Source: DAOSXA01 sp964526835 | GTDB taxonomy: Bacteria > Zixibacteria > MSB-5A5 > GN15 > FEB-12 | Assembly: GCA_964526835.1 (NCBI GenBank) | Contig: CAZGMK010000004.1 | Coordinates: forward strand, 1 to 64,000 | Length of the DNA: 64,000 nucleotides | Direction of reading: 5' to 3' | Shown: positions 61,288-64,000 of the stretch, one piece after another | Numbering within the stretch: the stretch's first letter is position 1 | Layout: each line of letters begins with the position of its first letter | The notes under the pieces: model-generated | Told to the model about the DNA's origin: nothing | Databases searched by the model: none | Seen by the model: the letters and a program-made list of their open reading frames with translations, nothing else | Translations under genes and position numbers: made by a program

Positions 61288-62333
61288 TTGCCCTCCTGCT
61301 TGTCATCATCTTTTTTACCGGCCTCTTCAAGCGCCTTCTTGACAGCCTTCTCCACCGCCGCTTCCTGGTCTTTCTTCGCCTTCTCCCTGGCGGCCGCCAG
61401 CTTCTCGGCTGCTTCGGCCTCCTTATCGCGAATGGCCAGGGCTACCGCTTCGCGACGTTCCTGTTCGGCGATCTTCTCCTTGCGCCGGGTGATGGCGTAG
61501 ATGCCGCCCAGCAGGACCGGCCACAGACCGATGATCATGGGTACAATTCCCAGGGCGCCGGCGGTCAACTCCGGCGCGGGAGTCTTGCCGAGATCATTAC
61601 GAAGAGCTACTTGGGAGAAGTCCTTCGGGCCCAGGTACAGCCAGTTGGTCCCGCCCATCTCGTGCTCGCCGTAAACGTGATCGACATAACGCTCCGGGTA
61701 GCGTCGAATGCGGTCATGCGCGATAGTGAGGAGGTCAACCCGCTTGCCGAAGGTCAAAGCCTCCATCGGACAGGCCTCCACGCAACCGGGCAACTGACCC
61801 TCGAGAATCCGCGGATGACACATGGTGCACTTCATGACACGCGGAGTCAGGGGCTCATAGTACTCGAATGCCGGAATATTGAACGGGCACGCGGTCAGGC
61901 AATAGCGGCAGCCGACGCAGACATCGGCATCGTACACCACCGCCCCTTCCGGAGTCTTGGTGAAGGCGCCGACGAAACACGACGATGCGCAAGCGGGCTC
62001 GAGACAGTGGTTGCACTGGTCCTTGCGAAACAGCAGCTTGCCCCGGAACTCGCCGAAGTGGTTGACTATGGTGAAGGACTTCTCATCGGTGCGGCGGTAT
62101 TCGTCCAGTACGGACAGGTCATCGAACGGCTGCTCAGGGGCGGGTAGATCATTCACCTTGTTACATGCCGCCTCGCACGAGCGACAACCGATGCAGAGAT
62201 TCAGGTCATGCAGCACTCCATAGGAGTCCGGGTAACCGGCGAACTCGCCATGGGCCGCCTTGACCGAGCCGGCGGTGGCGGCGCCCGCCGCCGTCGCCAC
62301 GACGCCCAGGAACTTTCTTCTTGATACGGACAT
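61284..62333 (-). CDS. hmcB: HmcB-like Tat-exported four-cluster iron-sulfur protein
   Basis: 349 residues. A Tat signal (SRRKFLGVVATAAG) sends it to the periplasm. Four [4Fe-4S] motifs are seen: CIGCRSCEAAC, CNHCLEPACASSC, CVGCRYCLTAC and CTMCHPRI..CVEAC. A membrane helix (about 265-283) anchors the C-terminus, and the last 60 residues are a Lys/Glu/Ala-rich helix (AREKAKKDQEAAVEKA), unusual for HmcB. It would link the cytochrome HmcA to the membrane subunit HmcC. Confidence 0.9.
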   Translation of the reverse strand: MSVSRRKFLGVVATAAGAATAGSVKAAHGEFAGYPDSYGVLHDLNLCIGCRSCEAACNKVNDLPAPEQPFDDLSVLDEYRRTDEKSFTIVNHFGEFRGKLLFRKDQCNHCLEPACASSCFVGAFTKTPEGAVVYDADVCVGCRYCLTACPFNIPAFEYYEPLTPRVMKCTMCHPRILEGQLPGCVEACPMEALTFGKRVDLLTIAHDRIRRYPERYVDHVYGEHEMGGTNWLYLGPKDFSQVALRNDLGKTPAPELTAGALGIVPMIIGLWPVLLGGIYAITRRKEKIAEQERREAVALAIRDKEAEAAEKLAAAREKAKKDQEAAVEKAVKKALEEAGKKDDDKQEGK

Positions 62334-62350
62334 AACTTAAGCTCCTGTCC

Positions 62351-63949
62351 TCATCCTTCGGTTCCCGCTGCTGTTTGCTCCCTGGCCTTGTGGCAGCCCG
62401 TGCAGTCGCGGGCGTCAAGGATATCCATCCGCTGGTGGCAGCCAATGCACTGGCGGTGATATGCCCCGTACAGACCCGGACGATGCAGCGCGGTCCTGTC
62501 GAACGGTTCGCCATGGCAGTTCTCGCACAGCGGCGGGACTTTTCCGATCGGGCTGTGGTGATGACAGCCCTGGCAGACGACATCCTCGTGGCCGTGGAAG
62601 TGCATGGCCACCCGGTTGCTGTCTATGTAGGCCATCAGTGTCCGCACTATCTTGCCATGAGGAAATCGAGCCGGCTGGTATTCGTTGGCGATCACGCCTA
62701 TCTCGACCGTATCGGGAATCTCCGCGGACGTGAAACTGAGGCTCATCGCCGAGGGCGACGGTTTGAAATCGGCGATCGAGTTATACCGGTCTCGAACCTG
62801 CTCCAGGCGAGCTGTACCGGGACCCGCATGGCAGATCTCGCAGGCATGTTCGGAAAGTTCGTTCTGCTTCATAAATCCATGACAGCCCGCGCAGCGGGCC
62901 GCGTCCTTTTCCTGGTCATGGCAGCCGACACAACTATGCTCGCTGTCGATCTGGTGCATGGCGGTCTGAAGGTTAATCCCGGAGGCCGTTTCATCGCCCC
63001 GAAGTGTATGACAGTCGCTGCACGCCTGGAGGCTCTCATGGTGGCAGACCCGACAGGTCTGAGTGAACTCCTCGTGATGCACATGCGAGAAGGGCACCGT
63101 CCCGAGCTTGCTGTGCTCCCATTCATCCCTCGGTGGGGCTATGAGCGTAAAATCCGGCTGCCCTCGTTTCAGCCGCGGCGGATTCTCCACAACCACGATC
63201 TGCTTGCGGCGCTCGGCGTCATGGCAGCCGGCGCAATCGGTAACGCCCTGCTTCTTGCGATCATGGCAATTGACGCAGGAATTGTGGGCCGCCAGCCGCA
63301 TGGACAATCGGTTGTCGACGGTAGATTCTCTATGACAGTCGCGGCAGGAGCGCTCCTCGCCCTTCACGTAGATCAACTTCTGCTCGGATTCATCATATTG
63401 ATGGTGGCACACGTCGCAGCTATCGCTGTTGGCCAGCAGGTGACGATAGTGAAGCGACAGATCCATCATTATCGGTAGAACCGTCGATGCATACTCGGCT
63501 GGCTGTGCATGACATTGACCGCAACTGACCGGCCCGGTCGCCTTGTCGGCATCAGCAAATTCCGCGTGGCAACTTATACAGCCCTCGTGGTAGAGGTCGC
63601 GCAGACGTGTGAATTCGTCGCCCCTGTTCTCAACGTCCCGGAATGGCTCGAAGTGGCGCTGGAAGCGAATCGACCAACGGCCGGATTCGTCCTTGGGGTG
63701 ACATGCTCTACAGTCTTTGTTTTCTGCTGTAAGGGCCCTCGTATGCATATCGTGAGGAAAGAGGACGAGCGGCCTCTCGGGTGCTCCGAAACGTGCAATT
63801 TCGTCGAGGACGATCAGGTCCGACCGTCCTTCCGGGGCCTCGGCTTCCGATGAACCGCAGCCGGCCATCACAATCAGGATCAGCGCCAGCGGACCTGTCA
63901 TGCCCAGAATCGCAACCCACGGCCGGATGCTGTCTGTCCACCGTCTCAT
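62351..63949 (-). CDS. hmcA: HmcA-like sixteen-haem cytochrome c, lipoprotein form
   Basis: 532 residues with exactly sixteen CxxCH haem-binding motifs (from CRACH near residue 80 to CTGCH near 520), the number in Desulfovibrio HmcA. Three are CxxCHH (CDVCHH, CRVCHH, CQGCHH). The signal ends in a lipobox (VMAGCGSS), so it should be lipid-anchored in the periplasm. It would take electrons from hydrogenase or a periplasmic donor and pass them to HmcBC. The start overlaps the preceding partial gene (ATGA). Confidence 0.92.
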   Translation of the reverse strand: MRRWTDSIRPWVAILGMTGPLALILIVMAGCGSSEAEAPEGRSDLIVLDEIARFGAPERPLVLFPHDMHTRALTAENKDCRACHPKDESGRWSIRFQRHFEPFRDVENRGDEFTRLRDLYHEGCISCHAEFADADKATGPVSCGQCHAQPAEYASTVLPIMMDLSLHYRHLLANSDSCDVCHHQYDESEQKLIYVKGEERSCRDCHRESTVDNRLSMRLAAHNSCVNCHDRKKQGVTDCAGCHDAERRKQIVVVENPPRLKRGQPDFTLIAPPRDEWEHSKLGTVPFSHVHHEEFTQTCRVCHHESLQACSDCHTLRGDETASGINLQTAMHQIDSEHSCVGCHDQEKDAARCAGCHGFMKQNELSEHACEICHAGPGTARLEQVRDRYNSIADFKPSPSAMSLSFTSAEIPDTVEIGVIANEYQPARFPHGKIVRTLMAYIDSNRVAMHFHGHEDVVCQGCHHHSPIGKVPPLCENCHGEPFDRTALHRPGLYGAYHRQCIGCHQRMDILDARDCTGCHKAREQTAAGTEG

Positions 63950-64000
63950 GCTTTCAACTCCTCGGGAATCTCCATGACCTCGACCATGATCTCGGACAGG
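63946..64000 (-). CDS. C-terminal end of an unidentified gene upstream of hmcA
   Basis: On the minus strand the last 17 codons (ending EIMVEVMEIPEELKA) and a TGA that overlaps the hmcA start as ATGA. The rest lies beyond the window. The coupling shows that it is in the Hmc operon; it is too short to identify. Confidence 0.6.
   Translation of the reverse strand, partial: LSEIMVEVMEIPEELKA

Overview
The window is a gene-dense, GC-rich bacterial chromosome segment of 64 kb. It has one tRNA gene, no rRNA and no CRISPR array. The cell is diderm: it encodes an outer-membrane-type beta-barrel, several lipoproteins, Tat-exported redox proteins and a periplasmic multihaem cytochrome. The gene mix (B12-dependent ribonucleotide reductase, Hmc-type sixteen-haem complex, DUF362/DUF6599 pair, type-2 IleRS, microcompartment genes) fits an uncultured anaerobic or facultative lineage of the FCB / candidate-phylum kind, for example Zixibacteria. 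That placement is inference, because no phylogeny could be run.

Layout. 1-2.6 kb: the end of a LuxR-type regulator, then a DUF6599-DUF362 pair. 2.7-6.3 kb (minus): gap-pgk-tpiA-secG-tRNA-Leu, a lower-glycolysis operon. 6.3-9.5 kb: envelope proteins and a degenerate receiver. 9.8-12.1 kb: pyruvate kinase and a deacetylase-like protein. 12.2-19 kb (minus): a signalling block (receiver fused to a GcvH-like domain, a Rossmann-PAS-PAS histidine kinase, a kinase-like protein, an unknown protein) and nrdJ. 19-31.4 kb: CPA2 antiporter, AcpS, a candidate structured RNA, methyltransferases, transporters, alcohol dehydrogenase, carbonic-anhydrase-like protein, ileS, a DksA-like protein and lspA. 31.6-33.3 kb: a secreted fibre-like protein.

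33.5-39.3 kb (minus) is the most unusual region. It is a compact bacterial microcompartment (BMC) operon with one hexamer (BMC-H), one pentamer (BMC-P), one PduT-like trimer (BMC-T), a PduS-like flavo/Fe-S protein and a one-helix membrane protein. The only other genes are a UPF0237-type ACT protein carrying an encapsulation-peptide-like N-terminal extension and a UPF0210 (DUF711, 'PFL family') protein. The usual BMC signature enzymes (aldehyde dehydrogenase, phosphotransacylase, diol or ethanolamine lyases, glycyl-radical enzyme) are absent. Three gaps inside the operon hold shared palindromic repeats.

39.6-64 kb: a transporter, gcvT, a ComB-like phosphatase, a TPR protein, a BatA-like vWA protein and an ABC-F ATPase. 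Then come rpmE-DUF1385-prfA-(membrane protein)-prmC-nth, an ECF sigma/anti-sigma pair, a serine hydrolase, and at the right edge an Hmc-type electron-transfer complex (HmcA with 16 haems, HmcB, HmcC and a 43-residue HmcD-like protein) without HmcE or HmcF. A roughly 140-bp intergenic repeat occurs three times (8.8, 33.3 and 54.8 kb).
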